Source: an uncultured Bacilli bacterium (lineage in GTDB: Bacteria; Bacillota_I; Bacilli_A; RF39; UBA660). From it: 49,025 nucleotides of DNA. Position numbers and translations under genes: made by a program. Location: assembly GCA_944351765.1 (NCBI GenBank), contig CALVPR010000005.1:1-49025 (forward strand), in the 5' to 3' direction. Shown in pieces: positions 33,249 through 42,228 of the stretch (position 1 is the stretch's first letter; every line of letters begins with the position of its first letter). Below the pieces are notes generated by a model. The model worked only from the letters and a program-made list of their open reading frames with translations, made no database searches and was not told the DNA's origin.

Positions 33249-34706
33249 CTTTAATTCATTTAATATTTCTTTTATAATAACTCTTTCATCAAAAGGTCTT
33301 CTTACACCATTTATTTCTTGATAATCTTCATGTCCCTTACCCAAAAGTAAAATTATATCACCTTCATGAGCATTTTCTATACTATATTTTATTGCTTCTT
33401 TTCGATCTGGTATAGTTATATATTTTCCATTAGTTTTATGCATACCTATTAATATATCGTTTATAATATCATTAACATCTTCATATCTCGAGTTATCAGC
33501 AGTTATAATAGATAAATCTGCTAATTTACCTGATACTTCTCCCATTTCATATCTACGGTCTTTGCTTCTATTACCCCCGCACCCAAAGATAGTTACTATT
33601 CTTCTAGGATTATATTCCCTAATCGTTGTTAATATGCTTTCCATAGATACTCCATTATGGGCATAATCTATAAGTAAATTAAATTTATCAGAAATTTTAA
33701 CAGGTTCCACTCTTCCTTTTACAGAAATATTTATTAATGCCTTTTTCATAGAGTCAATAGAACATCCAATCAAATAAGTAGTTAAAATTGCACACATTGC
33801 ATTATATGCTGAAAACTTACCAGGAGTATTTATTTTAAATGTATCGCATACAATACCTTCAATAGTCATATTTATACCAATTAAATCCTTTTCTCTTAAA
33901 AGTTCTACTTTATCACAATACAAATCAGCTTTTTTATCATATCCAAAAGTATGAATATCACAAGTACAATTATTAATCATCTTTTTATAATTTTTATCAT
34001 CTATGTTAAATATTCCATGTCTAGACTGTTTAAATAATAAAGACTTACATTCAATATATTCTTCCATTGAAGCATGTTCTCCATCTCCAATATGATCGTG
34101 TGTTAAATTTGTAAAAACTCCATAATCAAATGTTATTCCATCTACTCTTCCTAGTTTTAATGCTTGTGATGATACTTCCATTACTGCATATTCAATATTA
34201 TTATCTACCATTTCTTTTAAATATTTGTGAATGTCATAAGATTCAGGAGTTGTATTTACTAAATCATAATGCTTATTTTTTATAAACACTCCCATTGTTC
34301 CTATTACTCCTACTGTTTTATTATCTTCTTCTAATATTCTTTTAATCATCCATGTAGTTGTTGTTTTTCCTTTTGTACCAGTAATGCCAATCATTTTTAA
34401 TTTTTTAGAAGGATTTTCAAATAAATTTGCAGATAATAATGCTAAATCTCTTCTAGTATCATTTAATTTAATGATAGTTACATCATCTTTCAAGTCAATA
34501 TCTTTTTCTACAAAAATTACTGTTGCACCTTTTTCTATTGCATCACTTATATATTTATGGCCATCCATATTATGACCAATTAAAGCAATAAATCCATCAT
34601 TGTTTTTTACATTTTTAGAATTATAACATATGTCATTTATTTCTATTTCTAAATTTCCTTTAATAACCTTATATTCGATATTTTCTAATATTTTTTTTAA
34701 CAACAT
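33243..34706 (-). CDS. murE: UDP-MurNAc-tripeptide ligase MurE
   Basis: A 487-aa cytoplasmic Mur ligase adding the third amino acid to UDP-MurNAc-L-Ala-D-Glu. The N-terminal UDP-binding part is followed by the P-loop GITGTKGKTTT (about 110), the carbamylated-Lys region and the C-terminal domain. The specificity motif reads DNSRYED where diaminopimelate enzymes have DNPR and an acidic pair, so the substrate-binding Arg is kept; meso-diaminopimelate is likelier than lysine, but the Pro-to-Ser change leaves doubt. It has its own consensus promoter. Confidence 0.93.
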   Translation of the reverse strand: MLLKKILENIEYKVIKGNLEIEINDICYNSKNVKNNDGFIALIGHNMDGHKYISDAIEKGATVIFVEKDIDLKDDVTIIKLNDTRRDLALLSANLFENPSKKLKMIGITGTKGKTTTTWMIKRILEEDNKTVGVIGTMGVFIKNKHYDLVNTTPESYDIHKYLKEMVDNNIEYAVMEVSSQALKLGRVDGITFDYGVFTNLTHDHIGDGEHASMEEYIECKSLLFKQSRHGIFNIDDKNYKKMINNCTCDIHTFGYDKKADLYCDKVELLREKDLIGINMTIEGIVCDTFKINTPGKFSAYNAMCAILTTYLIGCSIDSMKKALINISVKGRVEPVKISDKFNLLIDYAHNGVSMESILTTIREYNPRRIVTIFGCGGNRSKDRRYEMGEVSGKLADLSIITADNSRYEDVNDIINDILIGMHKTNGKYITIPDRKEAIKYSIENAHEGDIILLLGKGHEDYQEINGVRRPFDERVIIKEILNELKK

Positions 34707-34731
34707 AAAATCACCACTTTCTTATAAGCAA

Positions 34732-34760
34732 ATTATATCATTTACTATATTATATGTAAA
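34732..34760 (-). promoter_or_regulatory. Promoter of murE
   Basis: Minus-strand TTTACA (34755-34760), 17-nt spacer, TATAAT (34732-34737). Confidence 0.75.
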
Positions 34761-34779
34761 CTATGAAAAGAAAAAGACG

Positions 34780-35688
34780 TTAAAATTCTGGATTAACATT
34801 AACGTTTTCCATCATTAGCTCGTCTTTAAATTCTTCTTTGAATATATTTAATTCTTTTTTTATAACGTCTGGATATACAGCTTTAGTAGTTCTAACCGCA
34901 TCATATATATCTTGAAAGTTTACAACTGCTCTATTTGCATATAATGCATTAGAAAACGCTTGTCTCAAAATCATTAATGCTATATCAGGGTATCTTGAAG
35001 ATATTTCATATACTCTTTTATATTCAGAAGTCATATTTACAATAAACTTCATTATTTTTTCTTTTATAAATTCAGTATAAGGTAAACTCACTCCTGTCTG
35101 TTTTTCAATTTTAGGGAGAGTTTTCATAAGTATTTCAACACACATTTCTTGTGTTGGTTCTTCAATATCAATACGCTCAAATCTTCTAACAAAAGCTTTA
35201 TCTCTTAATATATATTTTTCATATTCATAAGTTGTAGTAGCCCCAATCATTTTAATACTACCTCTACTAAGTCCCTCTTTAAACATGTTAGCTAAATCTA
35301 AAGCTCCTTGTGCATCATTACCAATCAAAGTATGTATTTCATCAATAAATAGTATTATTTTTTCTTGTTGTTTTAACTCTTCCACTAACTTTAATACACG
35401 ATTTTCACTTTCAGAATTACCAATTAATGCAGTTGTATTAACTCTAAAAATTCGATATCCTTTAAGTACGTTAGGTACATCATTCATTTGAATTTTAAAT
35501 GCAAGTCCTTCAACTATAGCTGTTTTTCCTATTCCTGGTTTACCTACCAAAATCGCTGATTTTTCAGGGGTTAATAATACCAATATTAGTTTTTTTATTT
35601 CTTCTTCTCTTGCAATTGCAGGATTAGTAATATACACAGCTTTAGTTAATTCATCAGCATATCTACTTAACATTGAGTTTTCATTCAT
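34780..35688 (-). CDS. Stand-alone Clp-D1-like AAA+ ATPase
   Basis: A 302-aa protein equal to the first AAA module of ClpA/B/C: Walker A LVGKPGIGKTA (about 46-56), Walker B ILFIDEIHTLIG, sensor 1 GATTTYEYEKY and the arginine finger in KAFVRRFERI, then the D1 small domain. It has neither the Clp N domain nor the second AAA domain, nor a ClpP-binding loop. It may remodel a specific partner rather than feed a protease. It lies 10 bp after a 52-aa membrane protein whose stop overlaps its ribosome site TAGGAGAT, so the pair is coupled. Confidence 0.88.
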   Translation of the reverse strand: MNENSMLSRYADELTKAVYITNPAIAREEEIKKLILVLLTPEKSAILVGKPGIGKTAIVEGLAFKIQMNDVPNVLKGYRIFRVNTTALIGNSESENRVLKLVEELKQQEKIILFIDEIHTLIGNDAQGALDLANMFKEGLSRGSIKMIGATTTYEYEKYILRDKAFVRRFERIDIEEPTQEMCVEILMKTLPKIEKQTGVSLPYTEFIKEKIMKFIVNMTSEYKRVYEISSRYPDIALMILRQAFSNALYANRAVVNFQDIYDAVRTTKAVYPDVIKKELNIFKEEFKDELMMENVNVNPEF

Positions 35689-35698
35689 AAAATATCTC

Positions 35699-35857
35699 CT
35701 ATCTACAAATATAAATTATTATTAACCACATAATTGAAGTAGATACCGTTGATAATAAAAATATTATATTGGTAAAACCTCGATTATTTTTTATTTCTTT
35801 ATAACTATCTATTGGCATATCTTTATCTTCAATTATAATTGGTAGATTCCTTTCCAT
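35699..35857 (-). CDS. 52-aa single-span membrane protein
   Basis: The frame starts directly after the ylxM stop (TAAATG) and ends in the ribosome site of the AAA gene. The first 28 residues are polar (MERNLPIIIEDKDMPIDSYK); the rest is one transmembrane helix (NIIFLLSTVSTSIMWLIIIY) ending in CR. No family is recognised. Perfect packing between two genes argues that it is real. It could tether the AAA ATPase to the membrane. Confidence 0.75.
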   Translation of the reverse strand: MERNLPIIIEDKDMPIDSYKEIKNNRGFTNIIFLLSTVSTSIMWLIIIYICR

Positions 35858-36151
35858 TTACATCACTTCTCTTATTTTATCAACTTTTTCATATTCTTCC
35901 ATACTATCTAAAATTTTTTCAATAGCAATTCTTTTTTCACATAATTTTAATTTACTTTCATATTCTTCTAATTTTTTTTCAATTAATCTTAACGCTTTGT
36001 GAACTGCAGTTCTGCTCACTTTTAAATTTTCAGCAATTTCTGATAGAGTAAAATTATTAAAATAATATTCTTCAAAATATACTTTTTGTCTATCACTAAA
36101 TAATGGGCTATACATATCATATAGCATTATTGTATAATCTCTTTTTTCCAT
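35858..36151 (-). CDS. ylxM: YlxM-like DNA-binding protein of the SRP operon
   Basis: A 97-aa UPF0122/YlxM-type protein. It has a sigma-70 region 4-like helix-turn-helix: LFSDRQKVYFEEYYFNNF, then LSEIAENLKVSRTAVHKAL, and a charged C-terminal helix. YlxM usually lies between ftsY and ffh; here it is two genes after ftsY, but ffh is not next to it. Its exact role with the signal recognition particle is unsettled. Confidence 0.9.
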   Translation of the reverse strand: MEKRDYTIMLYDMYSPLFSDRQKVYFEEYYFNNFTLSEIAENLKVSRTAVHKALRLIEKKLEEYESKLKLCEKRIAIEKILDSMEEYEKVDKIREVM

Positions 36152-36152
36152 A

Positions 36153-36440
36153 TCACATAGTCTCCATTAATGTATAAAATACTGCAAATATTAAAAGTCC
36201 TACACCTAATCCAAATAATAAATATACTAGCAATTGTTTTTCTTTATCTTCTTGGTAATAATAACATATACAGAAAAATAAAAGTGATAACATTATCATA
36301 GTACCAGGCAAAAATTCAACCATATTAATTGATAAAATTGCTAATACAATAAATAATATTCCTACTACATAACATACTGCTTTTTCATAAAATTTATTAT
36401 TTTTAACAACACTTTTTTTCTTATCAGTATCTTTTTTCAT
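36153..36440 (-). CDS. Small three-helix membrane protein
   Basis: A 95-aa protein with a basic N-terminus (MKKDTDKKKSVVKNNK) and three hydrophobic spans (about 22-40, 45-61 and 70-90). No family is recognised. It is 14 bp from ftsY and its TGA is 1 bp from the ylxM ATG, so it belongs to the ftsY operon and may act in membrane protein targeting. Confidence 0.75.
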   Translation of the reverse strand: MKKDTDKKKSVVKNNKFYEKAVCYVVGILFIVLAILSINMVEFLPGTMIMLSLLFFCICYYYQEDKEKQLLVYLLFGLGVGLLIFAVFYTLMETM

Positions 36441-36454
36441 TAATTTTTTCCTTT

Positions 36455-37420
36455 CTATAAGTCTTTAAATAAACCATATATATATTTTTCTATATCAAAT
36501 GGTTCTAAATCTTCAACCTTTTCCCCAAGTCCTACAAATTTAACGGGTATTCCTACTTCTTCTTTAATGGCAAGAACTATTCCTCCTTTTGCAGTTCCGT
36601 CTAATTTTGTAAGAACTATTCCTGTAATATTTGTTATTTCTTTAAATGATTTAGCTTGGGCAATTCCATTTTGACCAGTAGTAGCATCTATTACTAATAG
36701 AGTTTCATGTGGGGCATCTTCTATATGTGTTTTTATTACTTTATTTATTTTAGCAAGTTCATTCATTAAATTTACTTTATTTTGAAGTCTTCCTGCTGTA
36801 TCTATTAAAACTACATCATAGTTTTCTTTTTTAGCAATATCAAGTCCATCATATACAACACTTGAAGGATCTTTTACATTTTTAGTAATAACTCTTACTC
36901 CTACTCTTTCTGACCATTCTTCTATTTGTTCAATAGCACCCGCTCTAAATGTATCAGCAGCTACTAATAAAACTTTTTTACCATCACTCTTTAGTTTAGA
37001 AGCAATTTTACCAATAGTAGTAGTTTTACCTACACCATTAACTCCAATAAAAAGAACAACTGTAGGGCCATTAGTGCTATAATTTATTTTACTATTTATA
37101 ACATCATTACCTACATACATAATAAATAATTCATCAATAATAACATCTTTTAACATTTTAGAATCAGTTATTTTTTCAGTTTTTACTCTTAATTTTAATT
37201 TATCTACAAAATTCATTACTGTATTAACACCAATATCAGCCATAATTAAAATATTTTCTAATTCTTCAAAATAATCATCATTAATAAATTTATATTTATT
37301 TGATAAATTACTTAATTGTGAAATAAATTCTTTTCTTGTTTTTTCTAAACCTTCTTCATATTTAGTTACTTTTTCCGGTTCTTTTTGAAAAATGGTTTTA
37401 AACTTATCAAATAATCCCAT
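36455..37420 (-). CDS. ftsY: Signal recognition particle receptor FtsY
   Basis: A 321-aa SRP GTPase that docks ribosome-SRP complexes at the membrane. A short charged A region precedes the N domain and the G domain, with G1 GVNGVGKTTTIGK (about 126-138), DTFRAGAIEQ, G3 DTAGRLQNK, G4 TKLDGTAKGG and the closing GLGEKVEDLEPF. The A domain is short, as is usual in low-GC bacteria. AGGAGG is a strong ribosome site. It heads ftsY - membrane protein - ylxM - 52-aa protein - AAA ATPase. Confidence 0.97.
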   Translation of the reverse strand: MGLFDKFKTIFQKEPEKVTKYEEGLEKTRKEFISQLSNLSNKYKFINDDYFEELENILIMADIGVNTVMNFVDKLKLRVKTEKITDSKMLKDVIIDELFIMYVGNDVINSKINYSTNGPTVVLFIGVNGVGKTTTIGKIASKLKSDGKKVLLVAADTFRAGAIEQIEEWSERVGVRVITKNVKDPSSVVYDGLDIAKKENYDVVLIDTAGRLQNKVNLMNELAKINKVIKTHIEDAPHETLLVIDATTGQNGIAQAKSFKEITNITGIVLTKLDGTAKGGIVLAIKEEVGIPVKFVGLGEKVEDLEPFDIEKYIYGLFKDL

Positions 37421-37443
37421 ACCCTAACCTCCTCATATATTTC

Positions 37444-37452
37444 ATTATACCA
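37444..37452 (-). promoter_or_regulatory. Extended -10 promoter of ftsY
   Basis: Minus-strand TGGTATAAT, about 25 nt before the ftsY start; no clear -35. Confidence 0.5.
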
Positions 37453-37502
37453 CAATTATTAGTATTATTAACATTAAATTTAGAGAAAGAAAAAAGAAGT
37501 AA

Positions 37503-39056
37503 TTATTTTGCCTCTTCTGTAGCTCTTACTTCTCTTATTACAGTTACTTTTATAGTACCTGGATATTGCATTTGTTCTTCTATTTTCTCTTTTATTTCTC
37601 TTGCAATTTGATAAGATGATAAATCATCTACTTCATCAGGTTTAACCATTACACGAAGTTCACGACCTGCTTGTACAGCATATGTTTTTTCTACTCCATT
37701 CATAGAGTTTCCTATTTCTTCTAATTGTTCTAATCTTTGGAAATAGTTTTCAGTTGAGTCGTTTCTTGCGCCTGGACGTGATGCTGATATAGTGTCTGCA
37801 ATTGCTACTATTGCAGCAATTACACTAGTCGCAGGAGTATCTCCATGGTGAGACGCTATCGCATTAATAACAACTTCATCTTCTCCATATTTTTTAGCAA
37901 GGTCAACTCCTATTTGAATATGGCTTCCTTCCATCTCATAATCTATTGCTTTACCAATATCATGTAAAAGTCCTGCTCTTTTAGCAAGCATTACATTTTC
38001 TCCTAATTCTGCTGCTAAAAGTCCTGATAAATAAGCAACTTCTAACGAATGCTTTAATGCATTTTGACCATAACTACTTCTAAAATGAAGTCTTCCTATC
38101 GTTTCTACTAATTCAGAATCCATTTTCGAAAGCCCTAAGTCATATATTACTTCTTTTCCGTATTCTCTTATTTGTGTATTAACATCAGTACATGTTTTAT
38201 CATATACTTCTTCAATTCTACCTGGATGTATTCTTCCATCTTTAATTAAAGTTTCTAGAGTAAGTCTTGCTATTTCTCTTCTTAAAGGATCAAAACTAGA
38301 TATAACTATTGCTTCTGGAGTATCATCTATTATAAGATCAACTCCTGTTACTGATTCAATAGTACGAACATTTCTTCCTTCTCTACCAATAATTCTTCCT
38401 TTCATTTCATCATTAGGTAAAGTAATTACTGATACAGTTTGTTCATTAGTAACATCAGCAGCATACTTTTGCATCGCACTAACAAGCATTTCTTTTGCTT
38501 TGCCATCTACTTCTAATTTTGCTTCACTTTCTTTTTCTTTAATATAAGCAGATATTTCTCTACCCATATTTTCTTCAACAATCTTCATAATTTCATCATG
38601 GGCTTGTTCTTTTGTATATTTACTAATTCTCTCTAGTTCATCTAATTGTTGTTTTTTAATTTCTTCCATTTTATCTTTTTCTTCTTGAATTTCTCTTTGT
38701 TTATTTAAAAGATTATTTTCTCTTTCTTCTAAAGAAAGTTCTCTATTTTGAAGAGTTTGATCTCTTCTATCCATATTATTTTCTCTTTGTAATAATCTTT
38801 CTTCTGATTCTTTTATTTCACTTTTCTTTTCTTTTATTTCTTTATCAGTCTCTAATTTTAATTTATGCATTTCTTCTTTAGCTTCAAATAAACTATCTCT
38901 TTTAATTTTATCTGCTTCTTTTTTAGCCATATCAATGATACTTTCTGCTTTTTTAGTATCTTTTTTCATATTTATATAATTAAAAGCTATAACTCCCACT
39001 ATACCGAAAACAAATCCAAGAATTACTAGTAAAATGGAGAACCAAATACCATCCAT
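37503..39056 (-). CDS. rny: Ribonuclease Y
   Basis: A 517-aa membrane-bound endoribonuclease that starts mRNA turnover. Order: N-terminal transmembrane helix (about 4-25), long coiled coil (about 30-190), KH domain ([15 protein letters not shown], about 222), and HD domain ([14 protein letters not shown] about 362; ASHHGDTP). All catalytic residues are kept. The ATG at 39056 is preceded by GGAGGTG; the longer frame starts upstream of that site. The recA-rny order is as in Bacillus. Confidence 0.96.
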   Translation of the reverse strand: MDGIWFSILLVILGFVFGIVGVIAFNYINMKKDTKKAESIIDMAKKEADKIKRDSLFEAKEEMHKLKLETDKEIKEKKSEIKESEERLLQRENNMDRRDQTLQNRELSLEERENNLLNKQREIQEEKDKMEEIKKQQLDELERISKYTKEQAHDEIMKIVEENMGREISAYIKEKESEAKLEVDGKAKEMLVSAMQKYAADVTNEQTVSVITLPNDEMKGRIIGREGRNVRTIESVTGVDLIIDDTPEAIVISSFDPLRREIARLTLETLIKDGRIHPGRIEEVYDKTCTDVNTQIREYGKEVIYDLGLSKMDSELVETIGRLHFRSSYGQNALKHSLEVAYLSGLLAAELGENVMLAKRAGLLHDIGKAIDYEMEGSHIQIGVDLAKKYGEDEVVINAIASHHGDTPATSVIAAIVAIADTISASRPGARNDSTENYFQRLEQLEEIGNSMNGVEKTYAVQAGRELRVMVKPDEVDDLSSYQIAREIKEKIEEQMQYPGTIKVTVIREVRATEEAK

Positions 39057-39124
39057 AGTACACCTCCATTTCATTATTTATTATAGAAAAAATTTAAATA
39101 TAATTTAATTTAGACTACAATATA

Positions 39125-39153
39125 ATTGTATCTATCTTTTTTAAATATGTCAA
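39125..39153 (-). promoter_or_regulatory. Promoter of rny
   Basis: Minus-strand TTGACA (39148-39153), 17-nt spacer, TACAAT (39125-39130), just after the recA terminator. Confidence 0.75.
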
Positions 39154-39165
39154 GGGCTTTTTTTC

Positions 39166-39193
39166 TACAAAAAAGAAGCCTATTTAGCTTCTT
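39166..39193 (-). terminator. Terminator of recA
   Basis: Minus strand AAGAAGC, loop with the recA stop, GCTTCTT, then TTTTT. Confidence 0.8.
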
Positions 39194-40196
39194 TTGTATC
39201 TTTATTTATACCATAATGTTCTCTTACTTTTGACTCAATTTCATTACATATTTTAGGATTGTTCTTCAAGAAAATTTTAACATTTTCTTTACCTTGGCCA
39301 ATTTTTTCACCATTGTAAGAATACCATGCACCACTTTTTTCAACAACATTTATGTCTGATGCTAAATCAATTAGCTCGCCTTCTTTAGATACTCCTTCAC
39401 CATACATAATGTCAACACTTGCTGACTTAAAAGGCGGCGCTACTTTATTTTTAACTACTTTTATGTTTGTTCTATTTCCAATTACATCAGAGCCTTGCTT
39501 AATTTGTTCTCCACGTCTTATATCAAGTCTTACTGATGAATAATATTTAAGCGCTTTACCACCCGGAGTAGTTTCAGGATTTCCAAACATTACTCCTACT
39601 TTTTCACGAAGTTGATTAATAAATATTACTATTGTATTTGTTTTATTAATTGATCCCGATAATTTTCTTAACGCTTGACTCATAAGTCTTGCTTGAAGTC
39701 CAACATGTGAATCTCCCATTTCTCCATCAATTTCTGCTTGTGGTACTAGAGCTGCTACTGAATCTATTACAATAATACTAACCGCTTCACTCTTTACTAG
39801 GGCATCACATATTTCTAAAGCTTGCTCTCCAGTATCTGGTTGTGATAATAATAAATCGTTTATATTTACTCCTAAATTACTTGCATAAACCGGATCTAAT
39901 GAATGTTCTGCATCAATAAACGCCGCTCTTCCACCTTGCTTTTGAACTTCAGCAATTGCGTGCAATGCAAAAGTCGTTTTACCAGAAGATTCTGGTCCAT
40001 ATATTTCAATAATTCTTCCTTTGGGGTAACCTCCAACTCCTAAAGCTATATCCAATGAAAGTGATCCACTAGGAACAACTTCTATTTCTACTTTTTCTTG
40101 GTCTCCCAACTTCATTATAGCACCTTTACCAAATTGTTTTTCTATGTCTGCCAGTACTTGTGCTAGTGCTTTATCTTTTTCTACATTCTTTCCCAT
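39180..40196 (-). CDS. recA: Recombinase A
   Basis: A 338-aa DNA strand-exchange ATPase and co-protease for LexA. Walker [14 protein letters not shown] (about 65-77), catalytic Glu in [11 protein letters not shown], Walker [14 protein letters not shown]-binding loop 1 [21 protein letters not shown] region and the [19 protein letters not shown] loop 2 are all present. The C-terminal tail is short and acidic-poor. Ribosome site AGGAAGGAAAG. A LexA-type box sits just above its promoter. The rodZ-pgsA-recA-rny order matches Bacillus, without cinA. Confidence 0.98.
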   Translation of the reverse strand: MGKNVEKDKALAQVLADIEKQFGKGAIMKLGDQEKVEIEVVPSGSLSLDIALGVGGYPKGRIIEIYGPESSGKTTFALHAIAEVQKQGGRAAFIDAEHSLDPVYASNLGVNINDLLLSQPDTGEQALEICDALVKSEAVSIIVIDSVAALVPQAEIDGEMGDSHVGLQARLMSQALRKLSGSINKTNTIVIFINQLREKVGVMFGNPETTPGGKALKYYSSVRLDIRRGEQIKQGSDVIGNRTNIKVVKNKVAPPFKSASVDIMYGEGVSKEGELIDLASDINVVEKSGAWYSYNGEKIGQGKENVKIFLKNNPKICNEIESKVREHYGINKDTKEAK

Positions 40197-40226
40197 ATTT
40201 TCTTTCCTTCCTCACAGTACAATAAC

Positions 40227-40277
40227 ATTGTATTATAAAGATTTTAGTTTGTCAACAGTTTTTCAAACATTTGTTTG
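40227..40277 (-). promoter_or_regulatory. recA promoter with LexA/DinR-type SOS box
   Basis: Minus-strand TTGACA (40250-40255), 17-nt spacer, TACAAT (40227-40232). Upstream, CAAACAAATGTTTG (40264-40277) fits the Bacillus box CGAACRNRYGTTYG at 13 of 14 positions. It lies about 8 bp above the -35, so a LexA dimer could block the polymerase. Confidence 0.72.
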
Positions 40278-40289
40278 TATTTTTGAAAT

Positions 40290-40330
40290 AAAAAAAACTA
40301 AGCATTATTTTTCTTTAATAAATTGCTTAG
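40290..40330 (-). terminator. Probable terminator of pgsA
   Basis: Minus strand CTAAGCA, 19-nt loop, TGCTTAG and eight T. The stem begins inside pgsA. The long loop makes it less certain. Confidence 0.6.
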
Positions 40331-40898
40331 CCATCATATAATATTTAATTCCTGAAATTACTGATAATATTGCCGCAATAATTAATAAGAAATCTGCAAT
40401 ATTTAATTTTATCAGTTCAAAAGGCATATTATAGAATAAAGTAAGTGCAAGTCCTACCATAAGAGTAGCAGTTTTAACTTTTGCTATATAAATAGCCCCT
40501 ACTGCACTACTATTATTTCCAATAAACATTTTAAATGCATCTACTATTATGTCTCTAATAACAATAACAACTGCAATAATTGGACTAATCATTCCATTAC
40601 ATGCAAGTATTATTAATAATGAATTAGTAAGTATTTTATCAGAAATAGCATCTAACATTTTTCCATAATCTGTAACCATTTTATATTTTCTAGCTACATA
40701 TCCATCTAAAAAGTCTGTAAGAGATGCTATTATAAATAGTATACCTGCTATTATATATCTAAGTTCTATTAATATGTTTCCATTAATTAAATATGTAGGC
40801 ATATCTATTCCTAAATCGTAAAAAGGAAACATTAACAATATAATAATAACCATTGATAAGGCTATTCTTGTCATTGTTATTTTATTTGCTGTATTCAT
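40305..40898 (-). CDS. pgsA: CDP-diacylglycerol-glycerol-3-phosphate 3-phosphatidyltransferase
   Basis: A 197-aa integral membrane enzyme making phosphatidylglycerol phosphate. The CDP-alcohol phosphotransferase motif DG-x2-AR-x8-G-x3-D-x3-D is seen as DGYVARKYKMVTDYGKMLDA. About five hydrophobic spans are visible. It is 1 bp from the rodZ-like stop, so the two are translated in tandem, and it supplies the substrate for cls. Confidence 0.95.
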   Translation of the reverse strand: MNTANKITMTRIALSMVIIILLMFPFYDLGIDMPTYLINGNILIELRYIIAGILFIIASLTDFLDGYVARKYKMVTDYGKMLDAISDKILTNSLLIILACNGMISPIIAVVIVIRDIIVDAFKMFIGNNSSAVGAIYIAKVKTATLMVGLALTLFYNMPFELIKLNIADFLLIIAAILSVISGIKYYMMAKQFIKEK

Positions 40899-40899
40899 A

Positions 40900-41367
40900 C
40901 TACCTCCTTATTGCATAAGTAATATTATCACTATCAAAATCATTACCACCAATACTACTTATAACAATATATCCAATTACTAATAAAGCAATAACTCCCA
41001 CTATGTAAAATACATATTTAGGTATTTTCTTATCGCTTGTAACTATTGTATAAGGAGATGATACTTTATTTTCATCTTCCTTTTTATTCTTCTTTGCTTC
41101 TTCTATATCATCTAATGAAATCTTTGAAGTCACATCAAACATGTATTCATTATATTCATCTAATATTTTTTCAGAATCTAATCCTAAATATTTAGCATAA
41201 TCTCTAATAAAATATTTTAAAAACAATGAATCTTTAAAACTTTCTGTATTTCCTTCCTCTAAATTCGTTATTTGACTAGGGCGCACTTTTAAATCTTCAG
41301 CAGCCTCTTCTACCGAAACACCGTTTTCTTCCCTTTTATCTTTTAACTTTTGTCCTATTTCTTTCAT
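40900..41367 (-). CDS. rodZ: RodZ-like HTH membrane protein
   Basis: A 155-aa bitopic protein with a cytoplasmic XRE-like HTH_25 domain (IGQKLKDKREENGVSVEEAA, about 3-65), an acidic linker, one transmembrane helix (VFYIVGVIALLVIGYIVI) and a short outside tail. RodZ links MreB to wall synthesis; the long periplasmic domain of larger RodZ proteins is missing. The start at 41367 follows GAGGATAATA; the longer frame would run into the RNase P RNA and is rejected. Position before pgsA matches YmfM/RodZ of Bacillus. Confidence 0.85.
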   Translation of the reverse strand: MKEIGQKLKDKREENGVSVEEAAEDLKVRPSQITNLEEGNTESFKDSLFLKYFIRDYAKYLGLDSEKILDEYNEYMFDVTSKISLDDIEEAKKNKKEDENKVSSPYTIVTSDKKIPKYVFYIVGVIALLVIGYIVISSIGGNDFDSDNITYAIRR

Positions 41368-41384
41368 TATTATCCTCATTTCTA

Positions 41385-41734
41385 CAATAATAATCTTATA
41401 AGCCACGTTCTGTACCTGTTAAGGCGACAAACATTTATCTATGACTTTCGTCATCCATCCCACAGATTCATTTCTCCTAGGATAGTTCCCCTACCAAAAT
41501 TTGGGTTTCTCGCTTATGGGGTTTACCGCGTTTCACTTACTTATTTCTAAGTAATTCGTCACTGTGGCACTTTATATTCATAAACCATAGTTTCCCTTAG
41601 GTCTTTGAATGCCGTAAGTATAAACTCCCTTAGGTTATTTTTTCCCTAAGCATAAACACTACTATCATCGCAGATAGTGCGAGCGTGGACTTTCCTCTAC
41701 ATATTTCTATGCAGCGTTTGTCCAGATATTATTG
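41385..41734 (-). ncRNA. rnpB: RNase P RNA
   Basis: The catalytic RNA that trims tRNA 5' ends. Conserved regions on the minus strand are GAGGAAAGTCC followed by ACGCTCGCAC (41678-41697), GGTAAACCCC, and the 3' block ACAGAACGTGGCTTATA (41397-41413). P1 can form between CAATAATATCT (41724-41734) and AGATTATTATTG (41385-41396) with one bulge. The 5' strand of P1 overlaps the last two codons of gpsB, so processing from a gpsB-rnpB transcript or a promoter within gpsB is needed. Neighbouring gpsB is as in Bacillus. Confidence 0.96.
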
Positions 41735-42052
41735 TTCTTTTCCTAAAATAATTTTTTCAAGTTGTGAAATTCGTCTTAATAAATCAACATTAGTTATCTC
41801 TTTTTCTTCACTCTTAACAGCTTCAATACTTGCTTTCATATTTCTAATTTCTTGTTTAAGTTCTTGATTTTCTGTTACTAGTGCTTTTCTTTCCTTCTCA
41901 AGAGCCTTAATAATATTATTGTACTCATTGTAATCTCTAATAATAATATCTAAGAATTTATCTACTTCTTGTAGTCTATATCCTCTTGTATCTATCTTAA
42001 ATTCTTTTTCTAATATATCTTGAATTGACAATGCTATTCTATCATTATACAT
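41729..42052 (-). CDS. gpsB: Cell division protein GpsB (DivIVA family)
   Basis: A 107-aa cytoplasmic DivIVA-like adaptor coordinating penicillin-binding proteins during division. The N-terminal membrane/PBP-binding part is visible in ILEKEFKIDTRGYRLQEVDKFLD, followed by a coiled coil (about 30-75) and a short C-terminal helix bundle (LLRRISQLEKIILGK). Full length for GpsB and much shorter than DivIVA. Ribosome site AGAGGTG; strong promoter just upstream; rnpB begins at its stop codon. Confidence 0.93.
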   Translation of the reverse strand: MYNDRIALSIQDILEKEFKIDTRGYRLQEVDKFLDIIIRDYNEYNNIIKALEKERKALVTENQELKQEIRNMKASIEAVKSEEKEITNVDLLRRISQLEKIILGKEQ

Positions 42053-42071
42053 CTATAACACCTCTATTATA

Positions 42072-42100
42072 ATTGTAACTTTTTTATACTATTTTGTCAA
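42072..42100 (-). promoter_or_regulatory. Promoter of gpsB (and rnpB)
   Basis: Minus-strand TTGACA (42095-42100), 17-nt spacer, TACAAT (42072-42077). The mRNA leader would be only about 14 nt. Confidence 0.8.
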
Positions 42101-42116
42101 TTTAAAAAGAAAATTT

Positions 42117-42144
42117 CTACCTCTTTCTTTCTACCTCTTTCTTT
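42117..42144. repeat. Tandem 14-bp repeat upstream of gpsB
   Basis: CTACCTCTTTCTTT occurs twice in direct succession (42117-42130, 42131-42144), and a partial third copy follows. On the minus strand each unit contains AGAGGTAG, which resembles a ribosome site, but no start codon or frame follows. It lies just above the -35. Confidence 0.6.
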
Positions 42145-42228
42145 CTCTTTTTAGAACGGCTCCTATTTTAGCACACATAGAATATATTGTCAAATTAAGT
42201 ATACTAAAAAACTTTGGCAAATTTTGTC

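Noticed and set aside
34243..34575. Plus-strand frames over murE
   Set aside because: Low-complexity shadows without ribosome sites in a conserved gene.
41368..41867. Open frames overlapping rnpB, and the N-terminal extension of the rodZ-like frame
   Set aside because: They lie within the RNase P RNA or gpsB and have no ribosome site; the rodZ-like gene has a good start at 41367.
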